A DNA stretch of 64,000 bases from Phosphoribacter sp037046615. Its GTDB lineage: Bacteria; Actinomycetota; Actinomycetes; Actinomycetales; Dermatophilaceae. The stretch lies in NCBI GenBank assembly GCA_037046615.1, contig JBAOHD010000034.1, forward strand, positions 124,001 through 188,000, read 5' to 3'. Numbering within the stretch: the stretch's first letter is position 1; each line of letters opens with the position of its first letter. Shown one piece after another: positions 18,093-26,006 of this stretch. Both the position numbers and the translations under genes were made by a program. Under the pieces are notes generated by a model. It saw nothing but the letters and a program-made list of their open reading frames with translations, was not told the DNA's origin and did not search any database.

Positions 18093-19478
18093 AGGCGCGA
18101 TGTCGTGACCCGCCATCTCTCGACGCTCATCGCCGAGGGCCGGCCCGGATCAGCCCTGCCCTCGACCAGGCAGCTGTCCCGCGAACTCTCCGCCAGCCCC
18201 GTCACCATCGGCCGAGCCGTTGCAGCGCTGGCGGCGGCGGGACTCGTCCACACCGAACCCGGCCGCGGCACGTTCATCTCCACCCGCCCTGCCCACAGGT
18301 CGGTCGATGCGAGTTGGCAGCCGATGGCGCTCCCGCCAGCCCGGGTGGAAAGCCACACGGTCGCGCCGCTTGACCCGGCATACACCGACGATTCCCTCGT
18401 GGCACTGTCGAGCGGCTACCTCGGGGCCGACCTCCAGCCTCGGCAGGCGCTGCAGGCCGCAGCCGCCCGCACGATTCGGCGCAGCGACATTTGGGGACCA
18501 TCCCCGTCGACCGGCCTGCCGGGGCTCCGCGCCGCCTTCGCCGCCGAGGTGGGGTTCGACGCCGACGACATCCTCATCACCAACGGCTCGCAGGCTGGCC
18601 TCGCCCTCGTCCTGCGCACCATCACCACGCCGGGTCAGGCCGTTGTGGTCGAAAACCCGACGTATGCCGGTGCGCTGGCTGCCGTCCGCGCGGCGGGACT
18701 GCGGCCGGTGCCCGTGCCGACGGACGGGGATGGCGTGCGGCCCGAAGACCTGGACCGGATCGTGGCGCGGACCGACGCGCGGGTGGCTTATCTGCAGACC
18801 GCGGTAAGCAATCCGTCCGGAGCCTCGCTGTCACGGGAACGCCGGCAAACGGTGCTCGACGTGGCGCGCAAGCATCAAATCCTCGTCATCGACGACGACT
18901 GGGCGCGACATCTCGTCCTCGAGCCGGGGATGCCGCCTCCGCTGATCGTCGACGACGCCCATGGTCACGTCATCCACATCTCATCGCTGGCCAAGCCGGT
19001 CGCACCCAGCCTGCGGATCGGCTACATCGCGGCGCGCGGGCCGGCGCTGCGTCGGCTGCACACGGCGACGATTGCCGACAAACTGTTCGTGGCACGGCCG
19101 TTGCAGGAGGTGGCGCTGGAGTTCCTCGCGTCGCCTGACTGGCCACGGCATACCAAGCGAGTAGGTCGGACCTTGGCCGCGCGCCGCGACCATCTGCTCG
19201 GTGAGCTTGCCCGGCTCCTGGCGGTGGTCGAGGGTCCGATCCGCCGCCCGCGAGCCGGCTATCACCTGTGGGTGCCATGCCTCGCGGGCTGGACCTCGAC
19301 CGAGGTCACCCAGGTGGCACATGCCGCGGGGATCATCGTCGGCGACGGAGCGCACGCGTATGCCGACGAGCCGCCTGGCCACAACGTGCGGATGAGCTTC
19401 GGAGCCGTCAACGAGGCGACGACGACCCAGGCCATCGAGCGTCTTGCCGGGGCATTGGCGCGCGTTCCTGGTCCTTAG
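18078..19478 (+). CDS. MocR-type (GntR-HTH/aminotransferase) transcriptional regulator
   Basis: The 466-residue chimeric regulator has an N-terminal winged helix of GntR type (LPSTRQLSRELSASPVTIGRAVAALAAAG, residues 30-60) and a C-terminal fold-type I aminotransferase domain. The PLP site is kept: NPSGASLSRER, IDDDWARHL, and the lysine in ISSLAKPVAPSLRIGYI. ATG 18078 is set by the domain start. Upstream, the gene overlaps the BenE start over a palindrome it probably binds. MocR proteins often autoregulate and control a divergent gene, so BenE is the likely target. Confidence 0.92.
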   Translation: MANDSRRDVVTRHLSTLIAEGRPGSALPSTRQLSRELSASPVTIGRAVAALAAAGLVHTEPGRGTFISTRPAHRSVDASWQPMALPPARVESHTVAPLDPAYTDDSLVALSSGYLGADLQPRQALQAAAARTIRRSDIWGPSPSTGLPGLRAAFAAEVGFDADDILITNGSQAGLALVLRTITTPGQAVVVENPTYAGALAAVRAAGLRPVPVPTDGDGVRPEDLDRIVARTDARVAYLQTAVSNPSGASLSRERRQTVLDVARKHQILVIDDDWARHLVLEPGMPPPLIVDDAHGHVIHISSLAKPVAPSLRIGYIAARGPALRRLHTATIADKLFVARPLQEVALEFLASPDWPRHTKRVGRTLAARRDHLLGELARLLAVVEGPIRRPRAGYHLWVPCLAGWTSTEVTQVAHAAGIIVGDGAHAYADEPPGHNVRMSFGAVNEATTTQAIERLAGALARVPGP

Positions 19479-19510
19479 TGCGTATGTTGCAGCCTCCGGG
19501 CGGAGGGGCG

Positions 19511-19550
19511 GCGTGTTGGCGTGTTGGCGTGTTGGCGTGTTGGCGTGTCC
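19511..19550 (+). repeat. 8-bp tandem repeat and low-complexity G/C tract
   Basis: About five units of GCGTGTTG open the 326-bp gene-free stretch 19479-19804. A tract of GGGCGGCGGGC-like repeats continues to about 19620. A similar tract in the opposite orientation lies after the HNH gene (about 21425-21500), so the HNH gene is bracketed by loosely inverted low-complexity DNA. I see no gene in either stretch. Confidence 0.7.
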
Positions 19551-19703
19551 GCGGGCGACGGGCGGCGGGCGGCGGGCAGGCGAGCCGGCGGGCGGCGGGC
19601 AGCCGGCGGGCGCGATAGCGGGCGACCGCGCCGGCAGCGATCAAGAGAGTGATGCTGTGCTGCTGTCGATCCTGCGCCATGTGTGACGTATGGGGCTGGA
19701 TAG

Positions 19704-19716
19704 GGTCACAGTGACC
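19704..19716. promoter_or_regulatory. 13-bp perfect palindrome upstream of the HNH gene
   Basis: GGTCACAGTGACC is a perfect palindrome about 90 bp before the HNH gene start, in the regulatory region. It has the size of a dimeric repressor site. No dedicated regulator is adjacent. Confidence 0.45.
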
Positions 19717-19776
19717 ACAGATGGCGGTGTGAATGTCGCTGTCCACGTGTGGATTCCGCGGACTTCGGGCTTGCAT

Positions 19777-19792
19777 TAGAACATGTGTGCTA
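19777..19792 (+). promoter_or_regulatory. Degenerate LexA/SOS box upstream of the HNH gene
   Basis: TAGAACATGTGTGCTA agrees with the actinobacterial LexA consensus TCGAAC-N4-GTTCGA at nine of twelve fixed positions and lies 13 bp before the ATG. DUF222/13E12 HNH genes in mycobacteria are known SOS-regulon members, which supports the reading. One half-site is weak. Confidence 0.45.
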
Positions 19793-19804
19793 GTAACTCA
19801 CGTC

Positions 19805-21296
19805 ATGACAGCGGCCCCCGTCTCGCCAGCCTCCCTCTGGGACCAGGTTGGCTCGAGCGGCGCCCGGGCCGATGCGCTGGCTGCCCGGCCCAGTGTGCTG
19901 ACTCTGGGCGACATCGGCGCGCACCTTTCGGCGGTGGGCCGCGGAGTCGACAGCTTGAATGAAGCCGTCGCACGGGTTTCGGTGGTGGAGCGGGCGGACG
20001 TCGAGGGTGTTGATCGATTGATCCGACGTCTTGAGGCGGTCAAGTTGTCCATGATCGCCGTGGCTGAGCGTTCGAGGATCGCGGTGCGGACGGGCTCGGC
20101 CAACACTGCCGCGTGGGTGTCGCACGCGACTCGGTCCGGCAGCGGAGTCGCCGCCGGGCAGGTCGCACTCGCGACTGCCTTGGACAGTGGGCTCGACGCG
20201 ACCCGGGCTGCCTTGGCCGAGGGTGCCGTCTCGTCGCGTCACGCCGCGATCATTGCTGACGCCATGTCCTCTCTGCCCAGTGCGTTGGAGGCTGACGAAC
20301 GCGAGCGGGTCGAGTTGTCGCTCGTCCGTCAGGCACGGCAGCTCGAGCCCAGTCGGTTGCGTCAGGCGGCGACGATGGCACTCGCCGCAGCGGAGAAGTC
20401 AGCTGCCGAGGTGGCCGCACATCAAGAGCGCGTGCTTCAAGATCAAGAACGTCGCGCGTATGCCGCCGCTCGCTTCACGATGCACCATCGTGGCGATGGC
20501 ACGTCGTCAGGGTCCTTCTTGGTCCCGACCGGGGCGGCACAGGTCTTGCAGAAGGTGCTGCGGAGCATGACGGCTCCCCGCAGGGACAGACTCGGCGGGC
20601 CGGAGGATGCGACTTCTAACTCGACCCGCGTCGTGCGAGGCGCCGACTGGGATTCGCTGGCCTGGGCCGAGAAACAGGGCCGTGCCTTCACTGATCTCCT
20701 GGAGCATCTGCCGACGGACGGGCTGACGGGCAAGGTCGCCTCCACGATCGTCGTCACGATGACTGCCGAGCAGGTCCTCGGAGCCGCTCGTGTCGCCGAG
20801 ATGACCGGGAAGGCCGCCAATGCCGTTGTCTCTGATGCCCCCGTTGTCCCCGGTGCCGCCGTTGTCTTCTGATGCCCCCGTTGCCCCCGATGCCGCTATC
20901 GCCGACGTCGGCGCGGCGCGGTGCGACACCGGGCATCTCCACTCCACCGGCGAGGCGAGACGGTTGGCCTGCAACGCCGGGATCATGCCTCTCGTTCTTG
21001 GCGGCCCGTCAGTGCCGATCGACCTGGGGCGGGGTCAGCGTCTCTTCAGCTACCACCAGCGCACGGTGCTGGCGACTGTCTATGACGAATGCGCAGCGAT
21101 CGGCTGCGACCGTCCCTATGCCTGGAGCGAGCTCCATCACCTCACGCCGTGGAGTGCCGGCGGTCGCACTGACCTCAAGGACGCGATCCCGTTGTGCGGT
21201 CATCATCATCGCCGGATGCACGACGGAGCCTTCCAGTCCCGGGTGACCGTCAATGACCGCGGGGTGAAGTCGGTCGCGTTCACGCGGCGGATCTGA
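19805..21296 (+). CDS. DUF222/13E12-family HNH endonuclease, with one frameshift
   Basis: The N-terminal DUF222 domain runs to about 20800 and is helical and Ala-rich (RRLEAVKLSMIAVAERSR, AAIIADAMSSLPSALEADERE). The C-terminal HNH nuclease motif is in a different frame: CAAIGCDRPYAWSELHHL and then LCGHHHRRMHDGAF. The frames part in a slippage-prone tract of repeated GATGCCCCCGTTG-like units at 20818-20900. Joined, it is a typical family member of about 497 residues. Such genes are often multicopy and SOS-controlled. Function in the cell is unclear; repair or selfish spread have been proposed. Confidence 0.82.
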
Positions 21297-21634
21297 GCTG
21301 AGCGGCATCGGGGCGGGCGAGTCGAGGGGGCACGACTGCTGTGAAGTTACGCGCGTGTACGTGCGCGTGGTCGTGTACGTGCGCGTGTGCGGGTCGGGTC
21401 TTTGGGTCCTCAGGGAGCCGTGATCGTCGTGGGAGGGCTTGCCCCCCGCCAGCCCGCCTGCCGCCTGCCACCAGGCCGCATGCCGCCTGCCCGCCGTTCG
21501 TCGCCACGTGGTCGCCCTCGGCATGGTGGCCTCCGTCGCGGGACTGGTCGGCGTGGTCGGCTGCATACTCTTCGCCCTGCTTTTCATCACAGCACCGTGA
21601 CCGTGACAGCAGCGCAAGACGAGCGGAGTCTGCT
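21297..21634. other. Gene-free stretch, low complexity
   Basis: These 338 bp between the HNH gene and the protease tail contain repeated GTGTACGTGCGCGTG-type sequence and a C/G-rich tract (CCCGCCTGCCGCCTGCC), loosely inverted relative to the tract upstream of the HNH gene. I see no convincing gene or terminator. Confidence 0.6.
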
Positions 21635-22657
21635 CTAGAAGATCAGCGGCAACACGTGCAGCATGCACATCGACCACGTGATGTGAGTGAGGATCGGCGC
21701 GAGGATGCCGCCGGTGGACCATCGCTGCCGCGCCGTCACCACCCCTAGCACTACCGCAGCAAACGCCAGCATGACGTTGCCCGTGAGCGCGGTCGCCACG
21801 GCATACAACACGGTCGTTACCCACACCTGCCACCCGTCCTTGACCGCGGCATACAACGCGCCGCGGAAGAAGATCTCCTCCGCGATGCCACTGAGCGCCG
21901 TCGTGACGGTGAGGGCCAGCAGCGAGCCGTATTGCGCGAACTCGAGCACCGAGCGCGCCTGCTCGGCCAGCGGCGGGATGAGGCGCGTGACATAGGCGCC
22001 GCCGATGAAGATGGCCGCGAGCGCGAGCCCGGCGAGGATCGGTTGGACCACCGGGCGCCGCAGCTCATCGCCGATCGCGATGCGTCCGAGGTGCAATCTG
22101 CCCGACGCAAATGCGCCGCCTGCCCAGATTGCCGCCACCCCCAGCGCCGCGAGGGGGAACAGCGGGGAGTCGCGCGACATCCGCAGACTCGCGGCCAGCC
22201 CGATGGCCCCGGCGATCAGGGTCAGGGCCGCGACGACACGGCGCCGGCGCCACTGCGCGTCGGTGTCCCGCTGGTCGCGTTCGACCCTGCGCAGGAACTG
22301 GTCGTCGACGGTCCGCAATGACCCGAGCCAAGCCTGGCGCCGCGCCCACGAAGAGCGCGGCGGCATACCCGCCTCAGGAGGGGCGACGACATGAGTCCCG
22401 GACCCGGGCACGTCCGAGCCCTTCGCAGTCTCCGCGACCTCCGCTATCTCCGCCGCGGGCCCGCCGACGAGCCCCGCGGCCTGGGCGAAGGGGCTCGCCT
22501 CATCGGCGCCCGTCACGGTCGGGTATGCCGCGCCGCCCCCGTCGGTGCGAGGGGGCGGCGCGCCCTGGACCTCATTGCTCTGGTCAGAACTGCCCGACGA
22601 GCAACGACCCGGGTCAGCACCGCCCGCAGCGGAACTGTCAGAACGTGACGGTCTCAT
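21635..22657 (-). CDS. CPBP (CAAX/bacteriocin-processing) intramembrane metalloprotease
   Basis: The 340-residue membrane protein has about seven helices in residues 140-340. The CPBP motif EEIFFRG (Glu-Glu-x3-Arg) and the later metal His in LTHITWSMCM are present. A Ser/Ala-rich cytosolic N-terminus precedes the helices. ATG 22657 is chosen; it overlaps the upstream gene by 20 bases. Family members cleave prenylated proteins or bacteriocin precursors, but the substrate here is unknown. Confidence 0.82.
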   Translation of the reverse strand: MRPSRSDSSAAGGADPGRCSSGSSDQSNEVQGAPPPRTDGGGAAYPTVTGADEASPFAQAAGLVGGPAAEIAEVAETAKGSDVPGSGTHVVAPPEAGMPPRSSWARRQAWLGSLRTVDDQFLRRVERDQRDTDAQWRRRRVVAALTLIAGAIGLAASLRMSRDSPLFPLAALGVAAIWAGGAFASGRLHLGRIAIGDELRRPVVQPILAGLALAAIFIGGAYVTRLIPPLAEQARSVLEFAQYGSLLALTVTTALSGIAEEIFFRGALYAAVKDGWQVWVTTVLYAVATALTGNVMLAFAAVVLGVVTARQRWSTGGILAPILTHITWSMCMLHVLPLIF

Positions 22658-23153
22658 TGTCGCCTTGGTCGGGTTCGGACCCCGTGATGAGTGCTTTGGC
22701 GATGCCGAGCACCTGGATGGGCTTGCCGGGGCTGTCCCAGTATTCTGCGCTGTCGGCCTGGATCCGCATGACTCCGACGCGGGGGTCATCGGCCTCGCAC
22801 TGGAAGTAGACCTTCGCGAAGGGGCTCCACAGCTCCTCCGCCTTGGCGGGGTCGTGGGAGACCGAGCCGGTGCCCGCGATCGACACCCACGCACCCTCCT
22901 TCGTGAAGGCGACGTTGACCTTGGGGTCGGCCTGCATCTGGCGAGCGGCGTCGCCGTCGAGCCAGCCGAGGAACCACAGGGTTCCGTCGAACTCGGCCTC
23001 CTGGCAGGTCATCGGCCGGGTCACGATGGACCCGTCTTCGGCGCGGGTCGTGAGCATGGCGGTGCGCTGGTCCTTGATGAGCTCGTGGACCTTCGCGACA
23101 CCGTCGGTGACGTCGGCCGTCGGGTCGTGCTGGGGTGTTTGGTGCTCGGTCAT
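22638..23153 (-). CDS. Pyridoxamine 5'-phosphate oxidase-family general stress protein
   Basis: The 171-residue split-barrel flavin-binding protein resembles B. subtilis GsiB/YdaG-type general stress protein 26. Key segments are RTAMLTTRAEDGSIVTRPM, GTLWFLGWLDGDAARQMQ and VAFTKEGAWVSIAGTGSVSHD. ATG 23153 has AAGGA nine bases upstream and overlaps the stop of the upstream NAD(P)-binding gene (ATGA). It binds FMN or FAD; a vitamin B6 oxidase role is unlikely for this subgroup. Confidence 0.87.
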   Translation of the reverse strand: MTEHQTPQHDPTADVTDGVAKVHELIKDQRTAMLTTRAEDGSIVTRPMTCQEAEFDGTLWFLGWLDGDAARQMQADPKVNVAFTKEGAWVSIAGTGSVSHDPAKAEELWSPFAKVYFQCEADDPRVGVMRIQADSAEYWDSPGKPIQVLGIAKALITGSEPDQGDNETVTF

Positions 23154-24217
23154 GACGAGTCCTTCCCTAGTGCTCCCAAGGTGCCGGTGACGACGGCTGT
23201 CGCCCCGGCGATCAGTGATGCCATCCCGCCTCCGGAGCCCCCGGACCACGACGGGTCATGCGGCATGGGCCCGATGGGGTCGAGGGTGGCGGGGTTGATG
23301 CTGCGGCCGCTGGGCTTGGCCAGCGCCCGCCGGAATGACTCCCGCAGACCGACGAATTCGTGGTCTGAGGGCATGAGGTCAATCGTGAAGTCGTTCTCCC
23401 GGCACACCATGTCGTGATGGAGGCTCTCGACGAGCGCCTCGACGGTCGAGGACGGGACGTCCGTGATGAGGCCGGCGAGTGTGCCGACGAGATCGGTCGG
23501 CAGGCCGGGGATGTTGACCTGGGGACGCCGGAGGTCGGCGGTCTCGGCATACACCTTGAGCAGGTCCGGGTAGGGCATCCGCTCGGGGCCGCCCACGTCA
23601 TAGGAGCGCGACCCCGTGTCGACGGTGAGCGCCCCCACGAGCGCCTCGATCACGTCCGTGATCGCGATCGGCTGGACGAGGGATCGCATCCAGTCTGGCA
23701 CGGTCGTCACGGGCAGTCGCTCGGAGATCTGGCGGATGATCTCGAAACTCGTCGAGCCGGCGCCGACGACGACCGCAGCGCGCAGGGAGATCGTCGTGAC
23801 ACCCGACGCGGTGAGGATGCGTTCGACCTCAAGGCGGGACGAAATGTGTTCGGAGAGTTCGGCTTCCGGCACGTTGGGGACGAGTCCCGAGAGATAGACG
23901 ATGCGCGAGACGCCAGCGTCCGCAGCGGCGCGGGCGAGGTTGGCTGCCGATTGCCGATCCTTCGCGGCGAAGTCGTCGCCACCCATGCCGTGGATGAGGT
24001 AGTAGACCGCATCAACCCCCTCGACGGCGCGGCGCACTTCGTCGACGTCGAGGACGTCCATCTCGACGACCTCGACATCGTCGTCGTCATGCCACCACAG
24101 GCGACTCGCCTTGGCGGGGTCGGAGAACGACGCCCGGACGGTATGCCGGTCGGCCAGCAACCGCGGGACGAGTCGGCCCCCCACGTAGCCACTGGCACCG
24201 GTCACGAGAATCTTCAT
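23150..24217 (-). CDS. NAD(P)H-binding SDR-like protein (atypical short-chain dehydrogenase)
   Basis: The 355-residue protein starts with the Rossmann motif KILVTGASGYVGGRLVPRLL, then DAVYYLIHGMGGDDFAAKD and RIVYLSGLVP, as in YbjT/DUF2867-related NAD(P)H-binding proteins. The C-terminus adds a helical part ending in a Gly-rich hydrophobic tail (GGMASLIAGATAVVTG) that may touch the membrane. ATG 24217 begins the Rossmann fold. It is transcribed with the flavin-binding stress protein, which hints at a redox or stress task. Confidence 0.84.
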   Translation of the reverse strand: MKILVTGASGYVGGRLVPRLLADRHTVRASFSDPAKASRLWWHDDDDVEVVEMDVLDVDEVRRAVEGVDAVYYLIHGMGGDDFAAKDRQSAANLARAAADAGVSRIVYLSGLVPNVPEAELSEHISSRLEVERILTASGVTTISLRAAVVVGAGSTSFEIIRQISERLPVTTVPDWMRSLVQPIAITDVIEALVGALTVDTGSRSYDVGGPERMPYPDLLKVYAETADLRRPQVNIPGLPTDLVGTLAGLITDVPSSTVEALVESLHHDMVCRENDFTIDLMPSDHEFVGLRESFRRALAKPSGRSINPATLDPIGPMPHDPSWSGGSGGGMASLIAGATAVVTGTLGALGKDSS

Positions 24218-24303
24218 GCACCGGTCAAGCGTGCGACCTCGCGGTTTGTTCCCAGTCTTGTTCAAGGTTTGTCACAACTTTGGGAGACTGCTTCGGACCA
24301 GCC

Positions 24304-24972
24304 TCAGGTCAGCTCAACGAGCCCGGCAGGGGTCCGCAGCGTGGCTCGCACCCCCGCCCCTACCGGATCGAGGTCTGGCACGATGCGCACCCGCCGATCA
24401 CCCCCACTGTCTCGCTCCTCGATCGGCCAACCCCACGCCCCCAACTCCTGCCGCAACCGCTCCGGCTCGGTCGTCGCAAGGGTCAACGACTCCAGCCGGA
24501 CTCCGCGGTCCGGCAACGAAGTCCAGGGTGGCGTCGTGAGCCATTCGATCGGCGCGGGCAGGGCGCCCGCCAGCGGCAGCGCCCCGTCCGCGCGGGGGAT
24601 CGCACGCCAACGGATCTCTCCCCGACTGAGTTCGCGGACCCCCTCGCCCGTCAGCCCGGTGACGCGCACGACCCACGTCAGGACAAAGGGTCCGCGCTCC
24701 AGACGGGCGCGCACGTGCGGCAGATCAAGGCCCAACGGGTATGCCGCACACGGCTTGGGCACGGCAGGGTTGACCGCCAACACCTCGAGGTAATCGCTCG
24801 GCCCGAGGGACAGCAATCGGTTGTGCGTGCCAAAGGCAGGGTGCTCGCCGCCGGGTTCGGTCTCGACACCCAACCGATCCCGGATCCATGTCGCACCCTC
24901 GTCCAAGGTGGCGGCCGCGACGACGAGATGGTCGACGACCGGGCCGCGCGTCGGGTGTGGACTCACGCTCAT
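24304..24972 (-). CDS. VOC-superfamily protein (glyoxalase-like domain)
   Basis: The 222-residue protein has an N-terminal metal-type VOC fold: VVDHLVVAAATLDEGATWI with the first His, HPAFGTHNRLLSLGPSDYLEVLAV with the second His and the Glu. It fits the Glyoxalase_3-like group of unknown substrate. It lies 86 bp after the start of the SDR gene, same strand, so it may begin its own unit. Upstream is a 24-bp-arm hairpin in the divergent region with the PAP2 gene. Confidence 0.85.
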   Translation of the reverse strand: MSVSPHPTRGPVVDHLVVAAATLDEGATWIRDRLGVETEPGGEHPAFGTHNRLLSLGPSDYLEVLAVNPAVPKPCAAYPLGLDLPHVRARLERGPFVLTWVVRVTGLTGEGVRELSRGEIRWRAIPRADGALPLAGALPAPIEWLTTPPWTSLPDRGVRLESLTLATTEPERLRQELGAWGWPIEERDSGGDRRVRIVPDLDPVGAGVRATLRTPAGLVELT

Positions 24973-25025
24973 GCGTGGAGCGTATGCCGTTCCGCCCGAC
25001 CCCCAGCGCCCGGGCCGTGCCACCG

Positions 25026-25092
25026 TGACATGACAACAAGTGTCGCTTCGGGCGTTTGTCACGGCTCTGAAGCGTCACTTGTTGTCATGTCA
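25026..25092. repeat. Long inverted repeat (24-bp arms) in a divergent intergenic region
   Basis: Arms 25026-25049 and 25069-25092 pair at 23 of 24 positions across a 19-nt loop, centred on TGACAACAAGTG / CACTTGTTGTCA. It lies between two divergent genes (VOC and PAP2), so a terminator role is unlikely. It could be an operator, a non-coding RNA or a small mobile palindrome. Confidence 0.8.
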
Positions 25093-25208
25093 GTCCCTGC
25101 GGGGGCGCGCCACCAGCGTCCTGATCTCGGCGGGCGTGACGCCAGCGTCCTCACCTCGGCGGCGGCGCGGCATACCCTGTCCCTTCACAACCACGCTGGG
25201 AGGCGCGC

Positions 25209-26006
25209 ATGGCCGAGGTGCAACCACCGCTCACCGCGCCGGTGGAGGAGTCCATCGGGCCGCGCGACCTGACCCACTGGCATACGCGCCTCGGGCGGCG
25301 GCTCGTCGACCTCGTGAGCTCCCTGGTCGGAGTGGCGCACCGCTGGACGATGCTCGTCACCCTGCTCGTCGCAGGTCTCGTCGTCGTCGGGCTGACCGCC
25401 TTGTCGTCGGAGGTGTATTCCTCGGTCACCGACGACGGCGAACTTGCGGGCCTCGATCAACCGGTGCTCGACGCCGCGGTCGCGACGCGGACGCCGTTCA
25501 ACCAGACGGCGCTCACGGTCTTCACCGACATCGGCGGGCCGGTCGGCATGCCGATCCTCGCCAGCGCGCTCGTCGCGCTCATGGTGTGGCGCTGGAAGTC
25601 ATGGAGCCCTCTCGTCCTCACGCTGGCCGCTGCGGCCGGATCGCTCGCGATGACGACCGTCGGCAAGCACCTCATCGGACGCTCGCGTCCACCCCGTGAA
25701 CTCGCTGTCCCGCCCTTCGAGAGCTCGCCGAGCTTCCCCAGTGGCCACACGCTCAATGCCACCGTCATCATCGGCGTCCTGGTCTACCTGTGGCTCCTGC
25801 ACCTCACGACACAACGGGCACGGTGGTGGGCTGTCGGTGCCGGCGCGCTTTTCGTCGTCTCGATGGGGTTGAGTCGGGTCTATCTCGGCCATCACTGGCT
25901 GACTGACGTCATCGCCGGCTGGCTGCTCGGGCTGGCGTGGCTCACCGTCGTCGTGACGGCGCACCGGTTGCACCTGACGATCCGACGCCGACGGGAGCGG
26001 GCCTAA
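25209..26006 (+). CDS. PAP2-family membrane phosphatase
   Basis: The 265-residue protein has six hydrophobic segments and the three-part phosphatase signature: KHLIGRSRPP, SFPSGHTLN and SRVYLGHHWLTD. It dephosphorylates lipid phosphates or polyprenyl diphosphates at the outer face of the membrane. GGAG lies six bases before the ATG. It is convergent with the RND pump, sharing the last four bases. Confidence 0.92.
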   Translation: MAEVQPPLTAPVEESIGPRDLTHWHTRLGRRLVDLVSSLVGVAHRWTMLVTLLVAGLVVVGLTALSSEVYSSVTDDGELAGLDQPVLDAAVATRTPFNQTALTVFTDIGGPVGMPILASALVALMVWRWKSWSPLVLTLAAAAGSLAMTTVGKHLIGRSRPPRELAVPPFESSPSFPSGHTLNATVIIGVLVYLWLLHLTTQRARWWAVGAGALFVVSMGLSRVYLGHHWLTDVIAGWLLGLAWLTVVVTAHRLHLTIRRRRERA

